Assembly: GCA_028280485.1 (NCBI GenBank)
Contig: JANQLS010000039.1
Span: forward strand, 62,001 to 126,000
Direction: 5' to 3'
DNA from: Planctomycetota bacterium
GTDB lineage: Bacteria > Planctomycetota > UBA8108 > JACQVS01
Length of the DNA stretch: 64,000 bases
The position numbers were made by a program, and so were the translations under genes. Below the pieces are notes generated by a model that saw only the letters and a list, made by a program, of their open reading frames with translations, was not told the origin of the DNA and did not search any database. Each line of letters opens with the position of its first letter. Position 1 is the first letter of the stretch. This document shows, piece by piece, positions 37,499 to 46,398 of the stretch.

Positions 37499-38404
37499 AT
37501 GCGTAAAGGTATTTTGGGTTGCGTTTTCGCACTCTTGATTACGAGTTCGGCTTCAGCTCAGCACTTAACCGACATGTGGGTTGGCCAAACAGAAGATGGA
37601 CAACTAGCTCTCGGCGGAGTCTCTTTGGATCTACCTATTGTACTAGCACCAGTTGACGGAGTCATCACTGGTTGGTCAGGTGCCAATCCTGGATTCGACA
37701 ATGTTCAGCCCGGTAGCGAAACACTCAAGCCCCTCGCTGAGGGATCTCTGATCTGGGTGGATCTTGTCAGTATTTCACCTGGCCTTGCCATGATCGACAA
37801 CGACCAACAACTCCATACACACGATGGAAGCGTGTACTGTGGAGACGAACACCTTCACGTTCACTACACTTGGTTGATCGATTCCACATCCTCAGAATTT
37901 GATTCAATGCAGACTCTATGGAGTGTAGAGCTTCGCCTCAGAGACGAATCAGGGCAACAAGCCACGTCAAAAACATACCGCGTCATGTTCCAAAATGAAG
38001 AATGCACACTTCCTGGAGACATCGATAACGACGGTGAAGTCACTGACATGGACCTCGACGTGATCTACAGCATCATCATTGATCCTGCTTCAGTAACTCA
38101 CTACGAGAGATGTGCAGCAGACCTCAACTTGGATGGATTCGCAACCATGGCCGACGAGCAAATTCTTCTCAACGAGCTTGACTTAGAAGAAACTCCAGTC
38201 CGTGGTGACGCAAACGGCGACACGGTCTTAGATATGAGTGACGCAGTCTCCTTGCTGACTCATCTCTTCCTTGGTGGATACGAACCTGCTACTCGAGTTC
38301 ATGCGAACGCAAATGGCGACTCGCTTGTAGATATGGCAGACGCAATCTACGTGATGAACTATCGCTTCCTCGGCGGTTCTCCACCTCCTGCCCCTTTCAA
38401 GTAA
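37499..38404 (+). CDS. Secreted single-unit relative of the triplicated protein, with dockerin-like modules
   Basis: The 301-residue protein has GGAG seven bases before ATG 37499. The signal peptide ends at SSASAQ. Residues about 25-165 match one unit of the neighbouring triplicated protein (DGVITGWSGANPGFDN, LVSISPGLAM, then a His-rich HVHYTWLID and LWSVELRLRD). Two pairs of dockerin-like/EF-hand motifs follow (GDIDNDGEVTDMDLDVIYS, ADLNLDGFATMADE, GDANGDTVLDMSDAVSLL, NANGDSLVDMADAIYVM). The divergent arrangement over a 293-bp spacer suggests ancient duplication and perhaps joint regulation, but the shared 24-bp motif faces only the other gene. A strong terminator follows. Function unknown. 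Confidence 0.85.
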   Translation: MRKGILGCVFALLITSSASAQHLTDMWVGQTEDGQLALGGVSLDLPIVLAPVDGVITGWSGANPGFDNVQPGSETLKPLAEGSLIWVDLVSISPGLAMIDNDQQLHTHDGSVYCGDEHLHVHYTWLIDSTSSEFDSMQTLWSVELRLRDESGQQATSKTYRVMFQNEECTLPGDIDNDGEVTDMDLDVIYSIIIDPASVTHYERCAADLNLDGFATMADEQILLNELDLEETPVRGDANGDTVLDMSDAVSLLTHLFLGGYEPATRVHANANGDSLVDMADAIYVMNYRFLGGSPPPAPFK

Positions 38405-38413
38405 TGATTAACT

Positions 38414-38485
38414 AACCTCGAAGAACCTTTTCGAGGTAATAAAAAAAAGAGCGAGGACATTCGAATGTCCTCGCTCTTTTTTTTT
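38414..38485 (+). terminator. Tandem hairpins: stem-loop plus strong Rho-independent terminator
   Basis: A first hairpin, ACCTCGAA/TTCGAGGT (38414-38437), is followed by a very strong one at 38441-38485. The second has an A-run, then GAGCGAGGACATTCG / complementary arm, then nine T. The A-run and T-run make it usable in both directions. It ends the transcript of the gene stopping at 38404. Confidence 0.9.
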
Positions 38486-39057
38486 AACCTGCAAGGTTGC
38501 ACCACTTGAGATAAATAGGCCCACTACCCTCCGAAACTATCTCTAATACTAAATTTAGGTAAATGCGCCCTTAGGTACCGGCGAGGAGCTATGCTCGAGT
38601 CTTTCTTTGCTTAAATGTAATCTAACACAAATAAAAAGAGCCCCCCATTCTCGGAAACCGAGGGAGGTCTTTTGCAAATCGCTTAGATTGAGATCAAAAT
38701 CCTTCTTTTCAATCTGACATCCAAGTTACTGCCTAGCCAACGAACGATCCGTAACGCCTTGATGGGCTAACACTTAATACTGGCTCAACCACACCCGCAG
38801 TAATTGCCCGCATCAATTACTTACTAAATATTTATCTAAAATTGGCGCGATTCTAACTCCATGAATTGCTCTTATTTATGGTAGAGTAAACTGTTGATTT
38901 CAAATCGATATCTCACTGAAATACGCCTCGAGACCCAGGACCAGAAGAGACGCTAAAAAAAGGTCTATCTCATCCAAACTCAACTTGGTCTTTCTGTGAA
39001 ATCATTGTGTTTAAAAAAACGCTATATAGCTTCAGTGCAAATTTAATAATCTGAAAA
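38486..39057. other. Intergenic region, nothing clear
   Basis: AT-rich spacer of about 570 bp. A weak stem around 38650-38668 (CTCGGAAACCGAG) is the only visible structure. No protein-like frame and no tRNA-like fold was found. It should contain the promoter of the His/Cys-rich gene and possibly of the sigma factor. Confidence 0.4.
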
Positions 39058-39513
39058 ATGAGCAATCTTAAAAAAGCAGTTCTATGTAGGATAAAGAAGC
39101 CTTTCCCTAGGCTTTCAAGTACCTATGTGATTGCTCTGATTTCAGTTTTCGCCTTGAGTGCTCAGGCGGCCCTCCCATTCATCCATAGCGAGTTTTCTCA
39201 CTCTCACTGCACTCATGTTGGCGGCCAAGATGCTCACAACCACCATTCTGATTCTGAGCACAGCTGTGAAGCCTCCACTCAGAATGTGATTCTCCCTCCT
39301 TCATCATCTGAGGGAGATCTCCATTCAGACTGCACCTTATGCTCCTTTTTAAGGTCTCATACTACACAATTTGCTCCTTACCATTTCCCCTCGGGAAATT
39401 CATATTCTCACTCTACTGAGTGCAGATTGATCGAGCCACAACTTGCTTGTGTACTCAATAAAATTGACCTTAACCTCTCAGCTCCACGGGGTCCTCCAGC
39501 CTCAATCGTGTAA
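39058..39513 (+). CDS. His/Cys-rich DUF2946-like protein
   Basis: A 151-residue protein with a signal-anchor (IALISVFALSAQAALP). A dense His/Cys cluster follows (HSHCTHVGG, HNHHSDSEHSCE), then HSDCTLCSFLRSH and a C-terminal SAPRGPPA. The CxxC followed by a C-terminal R-(A/G)-PP motif is the pattern of DUF2946 proteins, often associated with copper or other metal handling. It is 98 bp upstream of the sigma factor, same strand. The metal is not identifiable from sequence. Confidence 0.6.
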   Translation: MSNLKKAVLCRIKKPFPRLSSTYVIALISVFALSAQAALPFIHSEFSHSHCTHVGGQDAHNHHSDSEHSCEASTQNVILPPSSSEGDLHSDCTLCSFLRSHTTQFAPYHFPSGNSYSHSTECRLIEPQLACVLNKIDLNLSAPRGPPASIV

Positions 39514-39610
39514 CAACCTTAAGAGTACTCAATTCAAACCCACATAATTCTCTTAGCTTGAGATCTGTGGATTGAATTGGTTCATTATCACGATTAACTG
39601 GAGATATTCC

Positions 39611-40201
39611 ATGTCGCCTACGCTGAATCCGGGTTCAGTGATATCACTTGAAGCCCTGCCCGAATTTTCAAATCAAACTAAAGAGAATGATCTGGTCACC
39701 CTTGCCGTCCAAGACCATCTCGATGCCATGTTAGCTTCCGCACGACTATTACTTCGCAGTGAAGACTTAGCCTGGGATGCCGTGCAAGAAGCCCTGCAAG
39801 CTCTTTGGAAAGAAGGATCTATTAATTCTCCACTTCGGGGTTGGCTCCTTCGAACTGTCCGCCATCGGGCTCTCCACATGATGCGATCTGAAAGGCGTCG
39901 TAATCAACACGAATCAGCCTGTGCTTGCCTCAAGTGTATTATCGCAGAGGATAGTTCCGCACTAAGTATCGAGGATCAAGAACTCATCGAGCTCGTGAGC
40001 GAAATAGTTGAGAACCTGCCAGCCAATTATCGCACCGTCCTAAAAATGTGCGATTGGCTAGGCCTGGAATACGAGACGATCGCTCAAGAACTTAAAATTC
40101 CTATTGGAACTGTTCGCTCGAGATTAAGTCGAGCAAGAAGCCAAGTTCGCGCAGCATTGAAGCCCTACCTGCTTGAAAAGACTCAAAACAATTTAAATTA
40201 A
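39611..40201 (+). CDS. ECF-like RNA polymerase sigma factor
   Basis: The 196-residue protein starts at ATG 39611 (GGAGA about 10 bases upstream); an earlier in-frame ATG at 39572 is less likely. Region 2 reads ARLLLRSEDLAWDAVQEALQALW and GWLLRTVRHRALHMMR. Region 4 has VENLPANYRTVLKMCDWLGL followed by a helix-turn-helix, YETIAQELKIPIGTVRSRLS. Between them lies an unusual H-x3-C-x-C-x2-C cluster (HESACACLKC), which could bind zinc or sense redox or metal. No anti-sigma factor gene is adjacent. It is 10 bp upstream of cpaC and probably heads the Tad operon, so it is a candidate regulator of the pilus. Confidence 0.9.
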   Translation: MSPTLNPGSVISLEALPEFSNQTKENDLVTLAVQDHLDAMLASARLLLRSEDLAWDAVQEALQALWKEGSINSPLRGWLLRTVRHRALHMMRSERRRNQHESACACLKCIIAEDSSALSIEDQELIELVSEIVENLPANYRTVLKMCDWLGLEYETIAQELKIPIGTVRSRLSRARSQVRAALKPYLLEKTQNNLN

Positions 40202-40211
40202 GGCGTTTCCA

Positions 40212-42284
40212 ATGTTTTTCAGAACTAAATTCAAGTGGCTAACCATCTTTATGGGACTCACTTTGATTCCCCATCTTAGCCATTTGGAACTCCTTCAAGC
40301 TCAATCCACAGCTGAAAGCAATTCGAAAGTTAAATCCATCATAAAAGGAAACTACGAACGTGTTTTCTTTGATGAAGATGTCACTCGTATAGCTATTGGC
40401 AATAAAGAACTCTTGTCGGTCGAATTATTGAATACTCGAGAAGCTCTTGTATTGGGCCTAGACATCGGTCGTACGAATGTCGTCGTCTGGCACACGAGTG
40501 GAAAAATTTCCGACCACAGCTTCCTGATCGAGGAAGACCTTTCAGTTTTACGAGAAATACTTAAAGATCTCGATTCACGAATCACAGTAGAGATGGATAC
40601 GAATCGAGAGATCGCAATCCTACGAGGCACGGTATCGAATATTACGGTGATGCAACGTGCGGTTGAAATAGCTGAAAACTACATGGGATCCAAGTCAGCG
40701 CAAGGCCGTAAAAAGTCAGATTCAGATTTCAGACAATTTATTGTTTCCTACCTTTTGGCATTAAAGGCTTTGCAACCTTCCGCGAACGAAGAGGTTGAGA
40801 TTCCTGAGACACTTGAGACAACGTCAGCTGCAACGGTAAATAAAACCGTCATCAACTTATTACACATAGAAACTCAACCCGACTCCCTTGAAAAGAAGAT
40901 CGTTGAAGCTATTAAACCTTTTACTGGATCCGGAGTAACAGTAAGGCGAATCCCTAAAGGCATTGTTCCCAGCGATGATCAAGATGTTTTTGTACTTGAA
41001 GGGAAGGTCGCAAATCAAGTTACCTTAGTCCGTATTCTATCGATCGTCGCTCGAATGGTGACCGGTAAATCTCTTCGTGGTAATAAAGGTGAATCTCTTA
41101 TCCGAGTTCTCGCTGAAGAAGGCGGCGGACTTTTTGAGGGAGGATCGAACGGGCAGAGGCAGCAAAACTCTCAAGGATCCAGTGGCTCGGGGAGTAACGG
41201 TGGAGTTGGGGGATCAGGAAACAGTTTGATCCAAAGCGATATCGAAACCAACATCGCGAGAGCTAAAATCCTCGATGTGGCTGAAGGCAGAATCCTTTCG
41301 TTTATAGAGGTCTCTGACCTCCCTTTGGTGAGAGTTAACGTTCAATTTTTCGAAGTCAATCGAAGTGAAATCTTAAACTACTCTTCAAATTGGGGAGCCT
41401 TCATTTCCAATTTCGATCAACCCGCACTCTTAGCCGCTGGGGTAGCGCCAGGATTTCAGACATCGCCTGCGAGTGTCGGAACATTCGATACGACCGATAT
41501 TCAAAATGTACTGTCTTCAATTGGTGGAAACATCGGAAATCAATTTCAGTTCGTCGAAAATGACTTTGCTCTCGATACAGCATTTTCACTGTTAGAAGCG
41601 AAGGGCCTCGCCCGACGTCTTTCCACTCCTTCCCTAACGGTTCTTGCCGGCGAACAAGCCCGACTCACCGTGGGTGGTGAAATTCCAATCCAAGAATTAT
41701 TCTCCCCGGCCCTCAATAGCAACAATTCACCGGGTGTCTTTGGCTCAGTCCGATTTCGTAGCTTTGGAATCTCGCTCAATATGCGTCCTCAAATCGACGA
41801 ACACGACATGATCACCCTAGAGCTAGCCCCAAGCGTCAGTCAACCCGATCAACAACTCACTTCAGTTTTAGTCAGTACCACGGGTGCTGAGCAACCCACC
41901 ACCGCATTCGAAAGCCGCTCGATCATGACCAGCAGCCGATTGCGAGATGGGCAAACGCTGATGTTGGGCGGGCTCATCTCTAGAGGTAAAGCCCGAGATA
42001 TTTCTCAAACTCCCCTCCTCGGAACGATCCCAGGAATAGGCTGGCTCTTCCGCAATTACGGTGAAACCGATGACGATCGGGAGTTGGTCATTTTGTTAAA
42101 TCCAACAATCGTCAGAGAACCTATCCCTGAAATGAGTCTTTGGGCATTCGCAAAACCGGAAGAACTTTTGGAATCAGCCGGCCTAACGGATCAAGGCAAA
42201 TCACCAAAAGAACACTTGGAATCCTCAGGCATCCGCAACCAAGATCAAGACCAAGAATCTGAAAGATCAAACTCTGCTGAATAA
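40212..42284 (+). CDS. cpaC: Tad pilus outer-membrane secretin CpaC/RcpA
   Basis: The 690-residue secretin has a signal peptide (1-31). An N-terminal pilus-secretin domain (about 40-105; YERVFFDEDVTRIAIGNKEL) is followed by BON-like modules (about 115-150 and 215-290) and a Gly/Ser-rich linker (about 310-345). The secretin beta-domain (about 370-640) contains RRLSTPSLTVLAGEQARLTV and the hallmark TPLLGTIPGIGWLFRNYGE. It forms the outer-membrane channel for the Flp/Tad pilus. A low-complexity acidic C-terminal tail follows. AAGG lies 8 bases before the ATG, and the gene is 10 bp after the sigma factor stop, so they are almost certainly co-transcribed. Confidence 0.93.
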   Translation: MFFRTKFKWLTIFMGLTLIPHLSHLELLQAQSTAESNSKVKSIIKGNYERVFFDEDVTRIAIGNKELLSVELLNTREALVLGLDIGRTNVVVWHTSGKISDHSFLIEEDLSVLREILKDLDSRITVEMDTNREIAILRGTVSNITVMQRAVEIAENYMGSKSAQGRKKSDSDFRQFIVSYLLALKALQPSANEEVEIPETLETTSAATVNKTVINLLHIETQPDSLEKKIVEAIKPFTGSGVTVRRIPKGIVPSDDQDVFVLEGKVANQVTLVRILSIVARMVTGKSLRGNKGESLIRVLAEEGGGLFEGGSNGQRQQNSQGSSGSGSNGGVGGSGNSLIQSDIETNIARAKILDVAEGRILSFIEVSDLPLVRVNVQFFEVNRSEILNYSSNWGAFISNFDQPALLAAGVAPGFQTSPASVGTFDTTDIQNVLSSIGGNIGNQFQFVENDFALDTAFSLLEAKGLARRLSTPSLTVLAGEQARLTVGGEIPIQELFSPALNSNNSPGVFGSVRFRSFGISLNMRPQIDEHDMITLELAPSVSQPDQQLTSVLVSTTGAEQPTTAFESRSIMTSSRLRDGQTLMLGGLISRGKARDISQTPLLGTIPGIGWLFRNYGETDDDRELVILLNPTIVREPIPEMSLWAFAKPEELLESAGLTDQGKSPKEHLESSGIRNQDQDQESERSNSAE

Positions 42285-42310
42285 GATCAAGTGTTGGAGA
42301 ATGAATCGTC

Positions 42311-43294
42311 ATGTTATTTCAGTACGATCTTAAGAGAAAGTCAGGGGCAATTCTGGTTGAATTTGCGATCGTCTCGTTGGCTTTATACCTGATTCTGGCA
42401 GCGATACTCACTTTTGGATCCGCCATCTGGATTGGGCAAAATCTTCAACAAGCCGTCGATGTGGGAGCGCAAGAACTTTCGCGCATGCCCTTGAATCCGA
42501 ATAGCGCCTTGGGGTGGGGTGATATATCACCTGATCCATCTGCAGATGGATCAACCTTGGCTTCTATTAATGCTCGAGTTCTTAATGAGATCTATGATGA
42601 GCAGTACTTAATCATCACTCCTCAAGAGATAGATGATGCCGGGTACACAGGCAATCGAGCCTTCTTGGATTATGCGGATGCCGTTTTACCCTTGGTCAAC
42701 CGACTATTAGTTCCTGTGATGATCTTCGATCGTCAGTACCAAGGAGGGGTTTGGCGCTACCCGGGAACCATCGTTCAAAATACTCAAACTGGGCAAGAAA
42801 CAGTTCTCGTTCCAATTCTTCAAGACAACAATGTGTCTTGGGTCTCTCCGATTGAAGAAATTCGAGTCGATCATGATGGTCTTCCTTCTACCGAACCAGT
42901 CGGTCCTTTTTCAGTTATCCCTCCCAGCCCCCAACCCACCGGCTTCATTCCTGGAGTTGTTGCCCTCAGGATTAACTATCCTTTTCAAAGTGCGAGCATG
43001 TCGAGCTTCTCCCCTGACCCCGTAGATCCAACGGAACCTAACGTCGGCAACGTGAACTCTGCAGATGATTCGGCTCTCACTGCCAACAACTCAGGAGCCT
43101 ACGCTCTTTTGGTTCCAGAAAACACCTACGACGATGAAGACTCGAGTATTCATGCTGGCCGTTATGGTTTGGGCCGACAGATAGCCCTCCCCTTCGATCG
43201 AGATTCTATCCGGCAATTTGGAGTTCGACCGTATCGACGCGTCCTTTCGCTCCAAGCCATTTATCGACGAGAGGTGTTTAATTTCAGCCCATGA
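42311..43294 (+). CDS. TadE-like pseudopilin
   Basis: The 327-residue protein starts with a basic stretch and a TadE-type prepilin-like segment, KSGAILVEFAIVSLALYLIL, with Glu at the position expected after the processing site. The remainder is an unusually long extracellular part with no recognisable domain; classical TadE is about 200 residues. It follows cpaC by 26 bp and overlaps the next gene by ATGA. It is likely a minor pseudopilin needed for pilus assembly. Confidence 0.85.
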   Translation: MLFQYDLKRKSGAILVEFAIVSLALYLILAAILTFGSAIWIGQNLQQAVDVGAQELSRMPLNPNSALGWGDISPDPSADGSTLASINARVLNEIYDEQYLIITPQEIDDAGYTGNRAFLDYADAVLPLVNRLLVPVMIFDRQYQGGVWRYPGTIVQNTQTGQETVLVPILQDNNVSWVSPIEEIRVDHDGLPSTEPVGPFSVIPPSPQPTGFIPGVVALRINYPFQSASMSSFSPDPVDPTEPNVGNVNSADDSALTANNSGAYALLVPENTYDDEDSSIHAGRYGLGRQIALPFDRDSIRQFGVRPYRRVLSLQAIYRREVFNFSP

Positions 43295-44631
43295 GACAGC
43301 TCGTCCTCCCCCACCATCAGCGCGAGTCTGGCACCGTACTCATACTTTTTGCTCTTCTTCTCATCGGCATCTTGGCCATACTCGGCTTAACGATCGATAC
43401 TGGATTCGTTTTACTTAGCCGCCGCCAAATGCAAGCAGCCGTCAACACGGCCTCGATTGAAGGGCTTCGATGGCGAGATCAATTACCGCCGGATGGCGAC
43501 TTAATTGGACTAGGACTAGACCCAGACGATCCTCTCCTTCAAACTGAAACCGATCTCATTCGCCGAAGGATGAGCCGCCATTTTGTACTTGGCATATTTG
43601 ATGACGATGGTGCCATTTTCGATGAGGATTATAGCTTAGGTACTCCCAATGCAGATTCTACTGTTTTGGGAACCGGTGTTGCCGTTAGTGATGAAGGAGG
43701 AACTGAAATCGCTGGCGGGTTTAGGGCCTTCGCCACAATTAATGAGAGCAATACCTATGTTTATACCCCTCAATTAGCGCTAAATCTCTTGAACCAAGAT
43801 TCGGGGGACATGGTTTCGGGCCAATATCAATATGGTTTAGGTCACCTAGAGACTCCTGAATACCTGCGAAACGATTTCTCAACTGCTCCAAACCTTTTTG
43901 ATCCAACTCTTCCAGAAAATGCGTTTCTCGTTCGTCTTCGAAGAAGCGATGAAGTTTACGATGAAGTTGACGATCCCAGCTTGAGCACCCACTCCTCAGG
44001 TCCAACGATCCCCTCCCTCTTTTCAAGGGGAGCGATCCTCCGAGCAGAAGGTGATGATCCGCACGCGATCCTCACTCGAAGGGAAAGAGGTACTCAAGTC
44101 CGAGCAACCGCAATTGCCGACCTTCAACCCGCGATTTCAGTGGGCTTCCCCGTATTCGAACGAGACACCCTTGGTAATCCCTTATCACTATTGAGAACCG
44201 GAGCGGTCTATTTCATTGCAGAATCGCGCCTTTCCGCTCTCACGGTTGCGGATGATTTAAATGAAATTATCCCGATTCCACTTTACCAAGGCTCTATCGT
44301 TCTGGGTGACGTCGTTAGCCCTACCCTAGGAGCGATAGTCTTACCCGATGGGAATTTACAATTAGTCGCGGCGATTTACGACTCCACAGCCACTCCGAGA
44401 ACTGTCATTGGATTTGCCCATATCCAAGTCACAGTGGTTGCAGGCAGCCCCACAGCAGTTCAACTTGCGGGAGACCTCATTCTGAACAATGGCTCCAGTA
44501 CCTTCCTTCGAACAAATCAGCTGGATGCCAGCACCTTCCCAATCCTGAAAGACCAGTTCTGGACTTTTTACCAAAACCTTCAACCACTCGGCGCTGTCAG
44601 CGTTCCCGCCAAGGTCAGAACAATTCGTTAA
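43291..44631 (+). CDS. TadG/TadE-like pilus assembly protein
   Basis: The 446-residue protein begins with the TadG-like N-terminal anchor (ESGTVLILFALLLIGILAIL, then GLTIDTGFVLLSRRQMQAA and a following alpha-helix). The long C-terminal part contains acidic repeats and a beta-rich end but no clear VWA MIDAS. It is translationally coupled to the TadE-like gene. It probably tethers or organises the pilus at the inner membrane. A shared 24-bp promoter-like motif begins 57 bp after its stop, marking the original position of the pilin. Confidence 0.83.
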   Translation: MRQLVLPHHQRESGTVLILFALLLIGILAILGLTIDTGFVLLSRRQMQAAVNTASIEGLRWRDQLPPDGDLIGLGLDPDDPLLQTETDLIRRRMSRHFVLGIFDDDGAIFDEDYSLGTPNADSTVLGTGVAVSDEGGTEIAGGFRAFATINESNTYVYTPQLALNLLNQDSGDMVSGQYQYGLGHLETPEYLRNDFSTAPNLFDPTLPENAFLVRLRRSDEVYDEVDDPSLSTHSSGPTIPSLFSRGAILRAEGDDPHAILTRRERGTQVRATAIADLQPAISVGFPVFERDTLGNPLSLLRTGAVYFIAESRLSALTVADDLNEIIPIPLYQGSIVLGDVVSPTLGAIVLPDGNLQLVAAIYDSTATPRTVIGFAHIQVTVVAGSPTAVQLAGDLILNNGSSTFLRTNQLDASTFPILKDQFWTFYQNLQPLGAVSVPAKVRTIR

Positions 44632-44687
44632 GAAACGCCAATAGCAAACCTTACGAAATAAAACTCAATAAAGTTCACCTAACAATT

Positions 44688-44711
44688 GGAATTCTCACTC
44701 CCCGAGCGGCA
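44688..44711 (+). promoter_or_regulatory. Shared 24-bp motif GGAAYTC-N9-GAGCGGCA, copy 2
   Basis: GGAATTC, nine bases, then GAGCGGCA, about 60 bp before the start region of the broken pilin. It has the same spacing as the copies at 37260 (minus) and 56717 (plus). The motif is intact although the gene it serves is broken. Confidence 0.6.
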
Positions 44712-44769
44712 CTTATACCTTAAGGGGAATCGTTTCCTAGCCACTTCGCTCTATAAACCCATTGGACGT

Positions 44770-45049
44770 CCAAAAAGCGACTTTTTATTAGGAGGCGAAA
44801 TCGTGGTGCTGCTATGATTGAGTACACCCTGCTTATTGCTGGCGTAACTCTTGTAACCGCTACTGTTTTCGGCTACAAAACGAACGATTCTGTGTGGCTC
44901 ACCCCCCTGACCCTGCGCCCAGCGTGAAGGGGGTAAAACCCATCGAGCCTGGCAATTCAGATCACGTCGGCGATGCCGCCACCCCCGAAGCAATTCTCTT
45001 ACATATATCCGAAATTTTTGCCAACTTTATGGCTACGGCAAAATGTTGA
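44770..45049 (+). pseudogene. Frameshifted Flp pilin inside the Tad operon
   Basis: The frame around ATG 44814 encodes RRRNRGAAMIEYTLLIAGVTLV, nearly identical to the processing and helix region of the intact pilin at 56809. It ends early at TGA 44925-44927 after a divergent stretch. Shifting by one base restores homology: VKPIEPGNSDHVGDAATPEA through TGA 45047-45049 corresponds to SGKLIETGISDHDGDAGTPD of the intact copy. No good start codon remains upstream. Thus a pilin gene at its usual place in the operon has been disrupted by an indel around 44890-44924 and probably lost its start. A sequencing error at the C-rich run near 44900 could explain the frameshift but not the missing start. Confidence 0.8.
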
Positions 45050-45169
45050 GGTGAAAGACTGAGAACAGGGGCTTCAATAAATCTCTCAGCTCATTTTTAA
45101 AGCTGAATTAATTTAATCTAAGCTTAAAAAATCAATTCTGTAAATTTCTCAATCGAGTGTTTACACCTC

Positions 45170-45219
45170 AAGCTCAAAGAGTTGTTCTTAGATATGGGTA
45201 ACTCTTTGAGCCTTGTTTT
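45170..45219 (+). terminator. Terminator or attenuator between pilin locus and cpaB
   Basis: The 12-bp arms GCTCAAAGAGTT (45172-45183) and AACTCTTTGAGC (45200-45211) pair perfectly, and CTTGTTTTT follows. It sits 120 bp after the pilin remnant and 17 bp before the cpaB ATG. Flp pilin genes often need more transcript than the machinery genes, so partial termination here would be logical. It may also sequester the cpaB start region. Confidence 0.75.
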
Positions 45220-45235
45220 TATCCAGGAAAGTAAC

Positions 45236-46381
45236 ATGAACAAATCGCAAAAAAGCTGGACACCATGGGTCCTTTTACTCCTGGTGATCATAGGTGCATA
45301 CGGATTTGCGGTCTACCTTCAGGTCAATGGATCTCTTAATATTTCCTACGAGCTCCCATTAGCCTCCCTGTTTAAGAAACAAGACTCCGAGTCAGCCAAC
45401 TCTCAAGAAAACTTAAAGGGAAAAATCGCTGTTCCCATATCCGCTACGGATATTTCAGCCTATACCAAGATGCGCCGAGAACACTTGTGGGATCCCAAGC
45501 GCGGAAGATTAACTGTTCTCATGATGAATGAGGAAGATATCCCTAAAACCGTCCTTCGAAGTATTCCAGAAATTCTAGGTCGAGTTCTCGATCACGATAA
45601 AGCTGCCGGTTACTTCTTCACCGAAAAAGATTTTTATCCCAAGGGGACCCGCGAGGGCTTAGTGGCTGGTATTCCCCCCAATAAAATGATGCTACTGGTC
45701 GAAGCGAGTAAGGTTAAAGGTCTATTTGGACTTCGACCTGGGGATCGCTTTGATATCGTACGCACGACACCAGTGAATCCTAAAGGCGCCGGTCCAGCCA
45801 GTAAATCGGCAGGCCCTTACGGTGACCAACTCTCTTTCGCAATGAAATTATCCAACTGGGAGAAACAAGCTGAAGTTCGTGTGGTCGTTCGGGATGGAAT
45901 GATAGTGACACCGGTAAAAACAAGGGCAAAGCCAACGGGAACCCAAAGCCTTACCCGGGGAACGGTCACTCGCACCGTACCGATCCAAGAGATTTATATC
46001 GCAGTCGATCCGGCTGAAGCAGCCCCCTTAACGGAAGCGATTGCAGTGGGTTCGGATGTCCGTGCAATCATTCGATCAGGGCACGCCCAAGCCACTCACG
46101 AAACGGGTGTCAGTGATCTACAGCCGAAAAACCCTTTAGGCGACCTCTTAGGTAACTTGGTTCCTTCAAACTCAAATTCAAAGTCTACAGAACATGACTC
46201 TGAATCAGCCAAACCTCAGTTTCGACTCGTAGAGAAAGTTGAAGGTGGGGAAAGACAGCTCGTCACTATTCCTAGCTACACGGGCGAAGAGAATCTTAAC
46301 GATTCTCAGGCCAAGATTCGCATCGTACCCGCAGCCGGTCCTGACGAAGACTCCAATAACAAGCAAGATGATGATTCCTAA
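45236..46381 (+). CDS. cpaB: Tad pilus assembly protein CpaB
   Basis: The 381-residue protein starts at ATG 45236, preceded by AGGAAAG; the frame is open from 45182 but that part overlaps the terminator hairpin. One transmembrane helix (about 10-30; WVLLLLVIIGAYGFAVYLQ) is followed by a SAF-like region (PKTVLRSIPEILGRVL, KDFYPKGTREGLVAGIPPNK) and the RcpC/CpaB domain with LRPGDRFDIV and EIYIAVDPAEAAPLTEAI. The C-terminal tail is acidic and disordered. CpaB helps assemble and stabilise the secretin. It is 17 bp upstream of cpaE. Confidence 0.87.
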   Translation: MNKSQKSWTPWVLLLLVIIGAYGFAVYLQVNGSLNISYELPLASLFKKQDSESANSQENLKGKIAVPISATDISAYTKMRREHLWDPKRGRLTVLMMNEEDIPKTVLRSIPEILGRVLDHDKAAGYFFTEKDFYPKGTREGLVAGIPPNKMMLLVEASKVKGLFGLRPGDRFDIVRTTPVNPKGAGPASKSAGPYGDQLSFAMKLSNWEKQAEVRVVVRDGMIVTPVKTRAKPTGTQSLTRGTVTRTVPIQEIYIAVDPAEAAPLTEAIAVGSDVRAIIRSGHAQATHETGVSDLQPKNPLGDLLGNLVPSNSNSKSTEHDSESAKPQFRLVEKVEGGERQLVTIPSYTGEENLNDSQAKIRIVPAAGPDEDSNNKQDDDS

Positions 46382-46398
46382 GCGGCTGGAGATTTCCG

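Noticed and set aside
44751..44993. Minus-strand frame opposite the pilin remnant
   Set aside because: It has no ribosome-binding site or protein-like composition and is explained by the antisense of the relic.
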